A stretch of DNA of 36,032 bases, from contig CAMCUZ010000021.1 in NCBI GenBank assembly GCA_945879145.1, positions 1 to 36,032 of the forward strand, in the 5' to 3' direction. Positions 16,868 to 24,891 of the stretch are shown here, piece by piece. The DNA comes from an uncultured Mediterranea sp. Lineage in GTDB: Bacteria > Bacteroidota > Bacteroidia > Bacteroidales > Bacteroidaceae. The notes under the pieces are model-generated. The model searched no databases. It worked only from the letters and a program-made list of their open reading frames with translations, and was not told the DNA's origin. The translations under genes and the position numbers were made by a program. Within the stretch, counting starts at the first letter, position 1; every line of letters starts with the position of its first letter.

Positions 16868-18859
16868 ATGAGTGAAACAAACAAGAACGTAGGATTGCCA
16901 GAGAATGCGTTCCGCGAATTGAAACCTGGCGAACAATATAAGCCGCTGATGAGTCCCGACCAAGCGTACCCAGAAGTCAACGTCTGGTCGGTTTCTTGGG
17001 GAATCTGCATGGCTATTCTCTTTTCAGCCGCAGCCGCTTACCTTGGGCTCAAAGTAGGGCAAGTGTTTGAGGCAGCCATCCCTATTGCCATCATTGCCGT
17101 GGGCGTTTCAGGTGCAGCTAAGCGAAAGAACGCATTGGGCGAAAACGTCATCATTCAGTCGATTGGTGCAAGTTCGGGCGTGATTGTCGCCGGGGCTATC
17201 TTCACCCTCCCCGCTCTCTATATTCTTCAGAAGGACTTTCCAGATATCTCGGTTTCGTTCCTTCAAGTGTTTGTCAGCTCACTGCTTGGCGGTGTGCTTG
17301 GCATACTCTTCTTGATCCCGTTCCGCAAGTATTTTGTCAGCAACATGCATGGCAAGTACCCCTTCCCCGAAGCTACAGCAACAACCCAGGTGTTGGTTTC
17401 GGGCGAAAAAGGAGGCAGCCAAGCCAAACCATTGCTGATTGCTGGAGCCATCGGCGGATTGTATGACTTCATTGTATCCACTTTTGGTTGGTGGGCTGAG
17501 AGCTTCACCACCCGAGCCTTTGCCTGGGGTGAAGTAGTGGCCGACAAAGCCAAACTACTCTTCAAGGTGAACACCAGTGCCGCAGTGCTTGGATTGGGCT
17601 ATATCGTGGGATTGAAGTATGCCTCCATTATTACAGCTGGTTCGCTTGCGGTATGGTGGATCATCATCCCCGGTATCTCATTAATCTGGGGCGACAGCAT
17701 TCTCAATCAGTGGAACCCGCAGATTACGCAAACTGTAGGAGAGATGTCGCCTGAGGCTATCTTCACGAACTATGCCAAGAGTATCGGTATCGGTGGCATT
17801 GCCATGGCAGGAATATTGGGTATCATCAAGTCGTGGGGCATTATCAAAAGTGCCGTAGGGCTTGCTGCCCAGGAAATGGGTGGTAAAAAGACGGCAGAAA
17901 GCGATGTGAAGCGCACTCAGCGCGATCTCTCCATGAAGATTGTAGCCATCGGATCGCTGATCACCCTCGTCGTTGTCACCCTCTTTTTCTATTTTGACAT
18001 CATGCAGGGCAATCTGCTTCACACGGCTGTAGCTATCTTGCTCGTAGCTGCCATCTCGTTCCTATTCACTACGGTTGCCGCCAACGCCATTGCCATTGTT
18101 GGTACCAATCCGGTATCGGGAATGACGCTGATGACCTTGATTCTGGCCTCAGTCGTTATGGTAGCTGTAGGTTTAAAAGGGACTACCGGCATGGTGGCCG
18201 CACTCGTCATGGGTGGAGTGGTTTGTACTGCACTCTCCATGGCTGGCGGCTTTATTACTGACCTGAAGATTGGCTACTGGCTTGGTACAACCCCTGCCAA
18301 ACAGCAGACTTGGAAGTTCCTCGGTACATTGGTTTCAGCTGCTACCGTAGGTGGCGTCATGATTATCCTCAACAAGACCTATGGCTTCACCACTGGTGCT
18401 CTGGCTGCACCTCAAGCCAGCGCTATGGCTGCAGTCATCAAGCCTTTGATGACGGGTGTGGGTGCCCCGTGGCTACTCTACGGCATAGGTGCAGTATTGG
18501 CCCTTGTACTCAACTATTTCAAGGTACCCGCACTGGCCTTCGCGCTGGGAATGTTCATTCCATTAGAACTGAACGTCCCTCTGGTAGTAGGTGGTACCAT
18601 CAACTGGTACGTCACAACCCGTTCCAACGATAGCGAACTCAATGCAGCCCGTGGCGAAAAGGGCACTTTGCTGGCATCTGGTTTCATTGCCGGCGGTGCA
18701 CTGATGGGCGTGGTAAGTGCAGCCATGCGCTTTGGAGGTATCAATCTGCTTCATCCTGAGTGGCAAGAGAGCAGCCCCAGCCAATGGCTTTCACTCCTTA
18801 TGTATGCCCTTATCATCGGTTACCTGATAAAAGCTTCGATGAACCTCAAGAAACATTAA
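16868..18859 (+). CDS. OPT family oligopeptide transporter
   Basis: 663-residue polytopic inner-membrane protein of the OPT superfamily, which imports peptides or metal chelates, usually with protons. Many hydrophobic segments are spread along the whole length; the first lies around residues 43-63 (the SAAAAYLGLKVGQVFEA region). YPFPEATATTQVLVSGE, near residue 163, is a conserved block of prokaryotic OPTs. NPVSGMTLMTLILASV near residue 416 is another. The gene sits 29 bases after the DUF1573 gene and 23 bases before a DUF1460 amidase-like gene on the same strand. This suggests a unit handling peptides, perhaps murein peptides, but the substrate is an inference. Confidence 0.9.
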   Translation: MSETNKNVGLPENAFRELKPGEQYKPLMSPDQAYPEVNVWSVSWGICMAILFSAAAAYLGLKVGQVFEAAIPIAIIAVGVSGAAKRKNALGENVIIQSIGASSGVIVAGAIFTLPALYILQKDFPDISVSFLQVFVSSLLGGVLGILFLIPFRKYFVSNMHGKYPFPEATATTQVLVSGEKGGSQAKPLLIAGAIGGLYDFIVSTFGWWAESFTTRAFAWGEVVADKAKLLFKVNTSAAVLGLGYIVGLKYASIITAGSLAVWWIIIPGISLIWGDSILNQWNPQITQTVGEMSPEAIFTNYAKSIGIGGIAMAGILGIIKSWGIIKSAVGLAAQEMGGKKTAESDVKRTQRDLSMKIVAIGSLITLVVVTLFFYFDIMQGNLLHTAVAILLVAAISFLFTTVAANAIAIVGTNPVSGMTLMTLILASVVMVAVGLKGTTGMVAALVMGGVVCTALSMAGGFITDLKIGYWLGTTPAKQQTWKFLGTLVSAATVGGVMIILNKTYGFTTGALAAPQASAMAAVIKPLMTGVGAPWLLYGIGAVLALVLNYFKVPALAFALGMFIPLELNVPLVVGGTINWYVTTRSNDSELNAARGEKGTLLASGFIAGGALMGVVSAAMRFGGINLLHPEWQESSPSQWLSLLMYALIIGYLIKASMNLKKH

Positions 18860-18882
18860 ACCAATTAATAGTATATAATAAG

Positions 18883-19683
18883 ATGAATTGTAAAGAAACA
18901 ACGATTATTGCTGCACTGGGGTGTCTGCTCTGTGCCCCACTCCACCTGCAGGCCCAAGAAGAGAACCACCCGATGTTGCTTAACGGCATCCGTTATCTGG
19001 ACACACCCTACGTAGCTCATACCCTTGAGGTAAACCCCACGGAAGAGTTGGTAGTGAACTGCGACGAAGTGGATTGTACCACCTTTGTAGAGTATGTATT
19101 GGCCGAATCGCTCTGCCCCAAGATGTCCAATGGTGACATCTCTGAGAGCACCTTTGGCGAGTATCTCCAAAAAATCCGCTACCGCAACGGTGAAATCAAT
19201 GGTTATCCATCTCGTCTGCACTACATCGCAGAATGGGTAAACAACAGCGTGAAACAAGGTTTTCTGGAGGACGTGACAGCGTCACACAGCAAGCAGACTC
19301 AGAAGTTACAACTCTCCTACATGACCGACCATCCTGAACAGTATGCACAATTAGCCAGCTCACCTGCCAACGTTGCTACCATGAAGCAGATTGAAAAAGC
19401 GCTGAGTGGCTTTGATTTCCATTACGTGCCCCAGGATGCCCTTCCGGGTCGTGGTCTCTCTTGGATTCAGAATGGCGACATTATTGCCATCACCACGAAC
19501 ATCCCTGGTCTCGACGTAGCCCATCTGGGTATTGCCATGTACGTTGATGGTAAACTCACCCTGCTTCATGCTTCGTCGAAAGAGAAAAAAGTGGTCATCT
19601 CGAATGTTACCCTCTCTCAGATGCTCAAGAGCAACCCCTCTTGGACAGGCATTCGTGTTTTGCGCATGAAGCCACAGCAGTAA
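18883..19683 (+). CDS. DUF1460 N-acetylmuramoyl-L-alanine amidase-like protein
   Basis: 266 residues from the ATG at 18883, with a signal peptide of about 25 residues (cleavage probably at LQA-Q), so periplasmic. The body is the DUF1460 family, an NlpC/P60-clan papain-like fold. The catalytic Cys is likely C65 in VDCTTFVEYV, and the His lies in DVAHLGIAMY (about residue 214); a second His follows in LLHASS. Family members are linked to peptidoglycan cleavage. An in-frame extension reaching 18760 overlaps the OPT gene and lacks a signal peptide, so it is rejected. The gene is 23 bases after the OPT gene and ends at a shared terminator facing dnaB. The exact bond cleaved cannot be read from the sequence. 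Confidence 0.87.
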   Translation: MNCKETTIIAALGCLLCAPLHLQAQEENHPMLLNGIRYLDTPYVAHTLEVNPTEELVVNCDEVDCTTFVEYVLAESLCPKMSNGDISESTFGEYLQKIRYRNGEINGYPSRLHYIAEWVNNSVKQGFLEDVTASHSKQTQKLQLSYMTDHPEQYAQLASSPANVATMKQIEKALSGFDFHYVPQDALPGRGLSWIQNGDIIAITTNIPGLDVAHLGIAMYVDGKLTLLHASSKEKKVVISNVTLSQMLKSNPSWTGIRVLRMKPQQ

Positions 19684-19711
19684 ACGCTGAACAGCTTCCT
19701 TATCATAAAAC

Positions 19712-19753
19712 CAACGGCAGTAATCCCTCCCACGTGAAGGATTGCTGCCGTTG
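19712..19753. terminator. Bidirectional terminator between the DUF1460 gene and dnaB
   Basis: CAACGGCAGTAATCC (19712-19726) and GGATTGCTGCCGTTG (19739-19753) form a 15-bp stem with a single T-G pair and a 12-base loop. It lies between two convergent genes. The flanks are only moderately T-rich on the plus strand (GCGTTATCTTACTGTTTC) and carry TTTTATGATAAGG on the minus strand. Confidence 0.75.
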
Positions 19754-19814
19754 CGTTATCTTACTGTTTCACCCACAGGGTAGATGCGCTTTCTTCCCCC
19801 AAAATAGAGTGACA

Positions 19815-21368
19815 TCAGAAAGGCACTTCTCCATCGGGCATTGGAGCGCCAAGCGGATTATCTATAGGAGCATATCCATCGTCTCCACGCGTAGGCGCTG
19901 TATTCATTCTAGAGCCGTAACGTTTTCCGCCACTACCCGGTTCTCCAGGAGGAGGTGCAATCGCATCATCCTCTGGATTTTGGAATCGCGTGTATTCACC
20001 AATAAAACGCAAGCGGATATCGCCCACAGCACCGTTACGATGCTTAGCAATAATAATCTCAGCCATTCCGCGCAAGTCGTGTCCATCGGCTGAGGTATAA
20101 ATCTTATAATACTCTGGTCGGTGAATAAAGCAGACCATATCTGCATCTTGCTCGATGGCTCCTGATTCACGCAAGTCACTGAGTTGAGGACGCTTACCTT
20201 CTTCACCCTCACGGTTCTCCACACCACGGTTCAACTGTGACAACGCAATAATGGGGATGTTCAACTCCTTAGCCAATCCCTTGAGTGATCGCGAGATAGT
20301 ACTCACCTCTTCCTGACGGCTACCATAACTCATGCCACTTGCATTCATCAGCTGCAGGTAGTCAATAATGATGACCTTCACCCCATGCTCTCGCACCAAT
20401 CGGCGCGCCTTGGTACGCAATTCGAAAACCGATAGTGAAGGCGTATCATCCACATAGAGTGGTGCATCAAGTAAGTCACGAAGTTTATAGTCCAGCTGTT
20501 GCCACTCATAGTCAGCCAGCTGACCGCTCTTGATTTTCTCGCTTGGAATCTCACAGACATTCGAAATCAAGCGGTTCACCAATTGCACATTACTCATTTC
20601 AAGCGAGAAGAGGGCCACGGGGTTGTGATAGTTTACGGCAATGTTCTTGGCCATAGAGAGCACAAAAGCCGTCTTACCCATGGCAGGACGTGCAGCAATG
20701 ATGATTAAGTCAGAATTTTGCCATCCAGAGGTCATTTTATCCAGTTTCGTGAAACCGCTCTCCAGTCCGCTCAATCCATCGGTTCGTGCAGCAGCAATCT
20801 GTATCTGTTTGTACGCCTGTTCGATAACTGGATTAATCTGTGTGTAGTCTTTCTTCAGGTTCTGCTGTGAGATTTCAAAGAGCTTACCCTCTGCCTCTTG
20901 CATTAAGTCGTCCACATCGATCGTAGGGTCAAAAGCTTTGGTTTCAATCTGACTGGTAAAGGTTATCAGCTCCCGAGCCAGCGCCTTCTGCGCAATGATG
21001 CGGGCATGGTACTCCACGTGAGCCGATGAAGCCACCTTACTGCTCAACATAGTGATGTAAAACGGTCCACCGGCTTCCTCCAGGTCACCCCGCTTATCCA
21101 ACTGGTCCTTCACAGTCAGTATATCTACTGGCTTTTGGTTCACAGCCAAATCGGTAATAGCCGAATAAATTAATTGATGCTTGCGGTCGTAAAACGACTC
21201 TGGACGGAGAATTTCGCTCACAAGTGAATAGGCGTCCTTCTCAATCATCAAAGCGCCGAGTACAGCCTCTTCCAGTTCGATAGCCTGCGGTTGCACTCGT
21301 CCATAGTCGTTTACTGGCTGCGGTGTGCGAGTCTTGCTCGTACGTGTATATTTCCTCTGTTCTGCCAC
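19815..21368 (-). CDS. dnaB: Replicative DNA helicase DnaB
   Basis: 517-residue hexameric helicase that unwinds the replication fork. The N-terminal domain starts near EEAVLGALMIEKDAY. The RecA-like domain carries the P-loop ARPAMGKTAFVLS (about residues 224-236), Walker B VIIIDYLQLM, and the DnaB motif LKGLAKELNIPIIALSQLNR, then the arginine-finger region QLSDLRESGAIEQDAD. After the helicase core (to about QNPEDDA) there is a Gly/Pro-rich disordered tail ending PDGEVPF. This resembles the acidic tip of SSB and is treated as a separate finding. The start at 21368 lies about 33 bases below a TATCTTTG box. It converges with the DUF1460 gene and diverges from ispE. Confidence 0.96.
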   Translation of the reverse strand: MAEQRKYTRTSKTRTPQPVNDYGRVQPQAIELEEAVLGALMIEKDAYSLVSEILRPESFYDRKHQLIYSAITDLAVNQKPVDILTVKDQLDKRGDLEEAGGPFYITMLSSKVASSAHVEYHARIIAQKALARELITFTSQIETKAFDPTIDVDDLMQEAEGKLFEISQQNLKKDYTQINPVIEQAYKQIQIAAARTDGLSGLESGFTKLDKMTSGWQNSDLIIIAARPAMGKTAFVLSMAKNIAVNYHNPVALFSLEMSNVQLVNRLISNVCEIPSEKIKSGQLADYEWQQLDYKLRDLLDAPLYVDDTPSLSVFELRTKARRLVREHGVKVIIIDYLQLMNASGMSYGSRQEEVSTISRSLKGLAKELNIPIIALSQLNRGVENREGEEGKRPQLSDLRESGAIEQDADMVCFIHRPEYYKIYTSADGHDLRGMAEIIIAKHRNGAVGDIRLRFIGEYTRFQNPEDDAIAPPPGEPGSGGKRYGSRMNTAPTRGDDGYAPIDNPLGAPMPDGEVPF

Positions 21369-21400
21369 AATTATTCTGTTTTATTAGTTTTTTGGGGCAA

Positions 21401-21408
21401 CAAAGATA
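21401..21408 (-). promoter_or_regulatory. -7 element of the dnaB promoter
   Basis: Minus-strand TATCTTTG (plus CAAAGATA) matches TAnnTTTG, 33 bases upstream of the dnaB ATG. No clear TTTG is seen 19-21 bases further upstream. Confidence 0.5.
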
Positions 21409-21483
21409 GCGAAGAAGATTGAAAAAACAGCTACTTTCAAGTTCTTTTTTTGCTCCTCAGCACAAGATGCAAAAGAAAAATCT

Positions 21484-21491
21484 TATCTTTG
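21484..21491 (+). promoter_or_regulatory. -7 element of the ispE promoter
   Basis: TATCTTTG matches TAnnTTTG and lies 30 bases before the ATG at 21522. This also argues against starts upstream of it. The only TTTG upstream is about 31 bases away, so the -33 element is unclear. Confidence 0.5.
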
Positions 21492-21521
21492 CAGCATCAA
21501 TCCAAAGAAAAACAAGCTTAT

Positions 21522-22352
21522 ATGATAGCCTTTCCAAATGCCAAAATCAATCTGGGACTGCAGATTGTTGAACGCCGCCCCGACGGTTACCACAATTTAG
21601 AGACCATCTTCTATCCCATTCCGGTGGAAGATGCGCTGGAATTCTGTGTGCGGGCTGGTATGCCCACCAAGTGTCGCCTTAATGTCAGCGGAATTCCTGT
21701 TGAAGGGAACTGCGACGACAATCTGGTCTGCCGGGCCTACCACCTGTTGGACGAGCAGTTCGACCTCCCTCCCATTGAGATTTTCCTTCATAAGCACATC
21801 CCTACCGGCGCAGGTCTGGGGGGCGGTTCATCAGATGCTGCCTTCATGCTGCGCCTACTCAACAACACCTTTGATTTGCATCTCACTTATCAAGAGCTGG
21901 AGAATTATGCAGCCCTGTTGGGTGCTGACTGCGCTTTCTTTATCCAAAATCGCCCCACCTTTGCCCACGGTATAGGCAATCTATTCCGCCCTATTCAGCT
22001 CTCACTGAAAGATTATCAGCTTTGGCTCGTTAAACCAGACATTTTTGTATCTACCCGCGAAGCCTTTGCACAAATTACTCCACGCAAGCCTGAAGTTTCG
22101 CTCCAAGAACTGATTAATGAGCCTATCGAGTCTTGGCGCAATGCAATGGTCAACGATTTCGAGGCGAGTGTATTTCCTCAACACCCCGAACTGCAAGCCA
22201 TTAAAGAGCGTCTTTATGCCCATGGTGCCCTCTACGCGGCCATGAGCGGTTCCGGCTCTTCGCTTTTCGGAATCTTTGCTCCTGACACCAATCTCCCTAC
22301 TCAGGAAGATTTTGGTTCCAAAGCCTTCCAATGGCAGGGACAATTACGCTAG
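21522..22352 (+). CDS. ispE: 4-diphosphocytidyl-2-C-methyl-D-erythritol kinase
   Basis: 276-residue GHMP-family kinase that phosphorylates CDP-methylerythritol in the non-mevalonate isoprenoid pathway. The N-terminal [20 protein letters not shown] is the IspE signature (lysine and aspartate of the active site). The ATP-binding glycine loop is [14 protein letters not shown] (about residues 94-107), and the C-terminal [13 protein letters not shown] is the third GHMP motif. The ATG at 21522 is chosen because it starts right at the family N-terminus and follows the -7 box; a longer frame from 21450 overlaps the promoter. It is a single-gene unit: the next gene is on the other strand. Confidence 0.95.
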   Translation: MIAFPNAKINLGLQIVERRPDGYHNLETIFYPIPVEDALEFCVRAGMPTKCRLNVSGIPVEGNCDDNLVCRAYHLLDEQFDLPPIEIFLHKHIPTGAGLGGGSSDAAFMLRLLNNTFDLHLTYQELENYAALLGADCAFFIQNRPTFAHGIGNLFRPIQLSLKDYQLWLVKPDIFVSTREAFAQITPRKPEVSLQELINEPIESWRNAMVNDFEASVFPQHPELQAIKERLYAHGALYAAMSGSGSSLFGIFAPDTNLPTQEDFGSKAFQWQGQLR

Positions 22353-22427
22353 TCTATTTTTCCAGATACGACTCGTGGTCAATAGACGGAACCTATATCT
22401 TGCGCATGGTGGTGTCTGGGAACTCAG

Positions 22428-22640
22428 CTAAAGATCGCGCATATCGCTAAGTTTCTGGAGCAGCATCATGCGATCCTTATCAAGTTTCCCCTGCTTGACA
22501 AGTTTCTTGTTGTATTTCCACCAGTTGAGTAATCCTCGGAATTCCACCTTCTTTTTGTCTGGTAAATGGCGATGCTCCTCTATATATCGCTTTAGCTGCG
22601 CATAGTTCTCCTGCCATTTCTGTTCATTTTTTGTTGCCAT
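22428..22640 (-). CDS. Small single helicase-associated (HA) domain protein
   Basis: 70 residues, one compact domain. The pattern W-x3-Y-x2-L-x2-Y-x3-H-x2-LP, then LLNWWKYNK, VKQGKLDKDR and LLQKL matches the small helicase-associated repeats (HA, Pfam PF03457 type) that are usually found in series at the C-terminus of helicases. Here the domain is alone. It lies 46 bases after topB on the same strand as the likely third gene of an mfd-topB unit. The sequence is strongly basic (many Lys/Arg), fitting a nucleic-acid-binding role, but the function is unknown. Confidence 0.7.
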   Translation of the reverse strand: MATKNEQKWQENYAQLKRYIEEHRHLPDKKKVEFRGLLNWWKYNKKLVKQGKLDKDRMMLLQKLSDMRDL

Positions 22641-22686
22641 AACATGAAGTCTTTATGTATATCGATTATTACGCAATTGGCTGGAC

Positions 22687-24888
22687 TCAAAAAGGCTGAC
22701 GCCATGTACAACCATTACGCCATTCCGAACATCCGTATGCTGTTTTACCTTTAACAATGAGGCCTTTGCCGCACAGAGGACAAGGTTTGCCAACCATCTC
22801 ATCATGAGAATCCTTTGCATTATGATTAGATGTTGTAGTATCTTTTCCTTCCTCTTGAATTTCTTTCTTCTTTCGTTGCTTAACAGGCTTTGCAGAAGTT
22901 GACTCATCCGATAGCATCTGCTTATTTCCACGCGAACGTTTCTCCTTGACAGGTGGAGCAACATCTGGATCCATGATGGTGATGCGACGGTTCTCGTTAT
23001 CACTTAACACTTTGAATACAATATCTTGTACCATGAGCTTCAGCTCCTCAATAAACTGTGGAGCTGTAAAAGTCTGACGTTCAATTTCGCGCAGCTTTTT
23101 CTCCCATTGGCCTGTCAGCTCAGCACTTTTCAGTAGCTCTTCGTGAATCAGTCCTATCAATTCCACACCTGTAGGCGTTGCAATCAAATTTTTCTTTTCC
23201 TTGCGGATGTAATTACGTTTGAAAAGTGTTTCAATAATGGCGGCCCGTGTAGAGGGGCGGCCTATACCATTCTCCTTCAGTGCATCACGCAGCTCATCAT
23301 CCGTTACCAATTTGCCTGCCGTCTCCATCGCCCGCAACAGGGTAGCCTCGGTATAGGGGCGTGGCGGTTGTGTCCAACGCTCTGTCAACGTTGGTACATG
23401 AGGACCACTCTCTCCTTTCGTAAAGATGGGCAATGTTTTCTCCTCCTCCTGTTGTGTCTCCTCTTCGGCTTGGTTAGCCTGCTGCTGTGCCTGTTCACCG
23501 ATGGCTGTCGAAAAGACTGTACGCCAACCAGCCTCCAGCACCTGACGGCCAGTAGCTTTGAACTCGATTTCACCCGCACGCCCCAAAACCGTAGTGGATG
23601 CAAAGCGGCAGTCGGGATAGAATGCGGCAATGAAACGACGCGCTACGAGATCGAACACTCGCTGTTCCATCTGAGTAAGACCCTGTGGCTGTCGTCCCGT
23701 GGGAATGATCGCATGGTGGTCGGTCACCTTCGAGTTGTCAAACACCTTCTTCGATTTAGGCAATGTCTGTCCCTCCAACGATGCAGTCAGCACATGGTAA
23801 TCGCGTAGCCCCTTGAGGATAGATGGACATTTGGGATAGATATCATCGCTCAAGAAAGTCGTATCTACACGGGGATAAGTGGTAAACTTCTTTTCATAGA
23901 GTGACTGGATGGTTTTGAGGGTGTCATCGGCAGAAAAGGCAAACTTGCGGTTGCACTCCACCTGCAACGAAGTCAGGTCGAAGAGACGTGGGGGTGCCTC
24001 TTTTCCCTCCTTACGGGTCACCCCCGTGATGCAGAAAGGCAGCTCCCTAATTTGTTCCACCAGCTGTTCACCTACCGTTCGGTCGGTAATCAGGTCAATC
24101 CCCCTATTCTCTTCCTCTTTGGGTACCTTTTTCCCTGCAGCAAGGGCTTCCTTGCGTTTCTCCTCCTCCAAGGCCAACTCCTCGTCGCTCTTTTTAATCA
24201 GCGCTGAGAAGAGCGTATCGCGATACGTGGTCTTCAAATCCCAGTATTGTTTTGGGACAAAGTGTTCAATCTCCTGTTGACGACTTACGATAAGCGCCAG
24301 TGTAGGTGTCTGCACGCGTCCTACTGAGAGTACCTGACGGTTCTGACCATACTTGATGGTATAGAGACGTGTAGCGTTCATGCCAAGCAACCAATCGCCA
24401 ATGGCGCGCGAAAGCCCTGCTTCGTAGAGCGACTGAAAATCAGCAGCAGGACGCAAGTGATCAAATCCTTCACGAATGGCCTCTTCAGTAAGCGACGAAA
24501 TCCATAGCCGTTTGACGGGGCAGGTAGCCTGTGCCTTTTGCATCACCCAGCGTTGAATCAGTTCACCCTCTTGACCAGCATCACCGCAGTTTACAATCAT
24601 CTCTGCTCGTTGCATGAGCTGCTCAATGACGTGGAACTGTCGCTCGTAGGTGGGATTACTAATCAACTTGATACCAAATCGTGGAGGAATCATCGGCAAA
24701 GCTCCCAGTGCCCACTGCTTCCATTGTGGCGCATAGTCGTGGGGCTCCTTCAAGGTGCATAGATGCCCGAAGGTCCAGGTCACCTGATAGCCGTTGCCCT
24801 CCATATATCCATCTTTCTTCTCGTTCGCCCCAAGTACTGCAGCGATATCCCGTGCTACTGAAGGCTTCTCAGCAATACATACTATCAT
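22687..24888 (-). CDS. topB: DNA topoisomerase III
   Basis: 733-residue type IA topoisomerase that decatenates DNA and resolves recombination intermediates. The Toprim domain has the N-terminal IAEKPSVARDIA and the acidic NCGDAGQEGELIQRW. The catalytic tyrosine is in TYPRVDTTFLSDD (about residue 337). The gate domain includes GIGRPSTRAAIIE. Glu- and Gln-rich insertions sit near residues 230-265 and 470-490. A basic linker (RKKKEIQEEG) leads to a C-terminal zinc finger, PCPLCGKGL and YGCSEWRNGC. The ATG is only 3 bases after the mfd stop, so the two genes are co-transcribed and probably translationally coupled. Confidence 0.95.
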   Translation of the reverse strand: MIVCIAEKPSVARDIAAVLGANEKKDGYMEGNGYQVTWTFGHLCTLKEPHDYAPQWKQWALGALPMIPPRFGIKLISNPTYERQFHVIEQLMQRAEMIVNCGDAGQEGELIQRWVMQKAQATCPVKRLWISSLTEEAIREGFDHLRPAADFQSLYEAGLSRAIGDWLLGMNATRLYTIKYGQNRQVLSVGRVQTPTLALIVSRQQEIEHFVPKQYWDLKTTYRDTLFSALIKKSDEELALEEEKRKEALAAGKKVPKEEENRGIDLITDRTVGEQLVEQIRELPFCITGVTRKEGKEAPPRLFDLTSLQVECNRKFAFSADDTLKTIQSLYEKKFTTYPRVDTTFLSDDIYPKCPSILKGLRDYHVLTASLEGQTLPKSKKVFDNSKVTDHHAIIPTGRQPQGLTQMEQRVFDLVARRFIAAFYPDCRFASTTVLGRAGEIEFKATGRQVLEAGWRTVFSTAIGEQAQQQANQAEEETQQEEEKTLPIFTKGESGPHVPTLTERWTQPPRPYTEATLLRAMETAGKLVTDDELRDALKENGIGRPSTRAAIIETLFKRNYIRKEKKNLIATPTGVELIGLIHEELLKSAELTGQWEKKLREIERQTFTAPQFIEELKLMVQDIVFKVLSDNENRRITIMDPDVAPPVKEKRSRGNKQMLSDESTSAKPVKQRKKKEIQEEGKDTTTSNHNAKDSHDEMVGKPCPLCGKGLIVKGKTAYGCSEWRNGCTWRQPF

Positions 24889-24891
24889 GAT

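Noticed and set aside
18760-18882. 41-residue N-terminal extension of the DUF1460 protein
   Set aside because: It overlaps the end of the OPT gene and hides the signal peptide, which begins properly at 18883.
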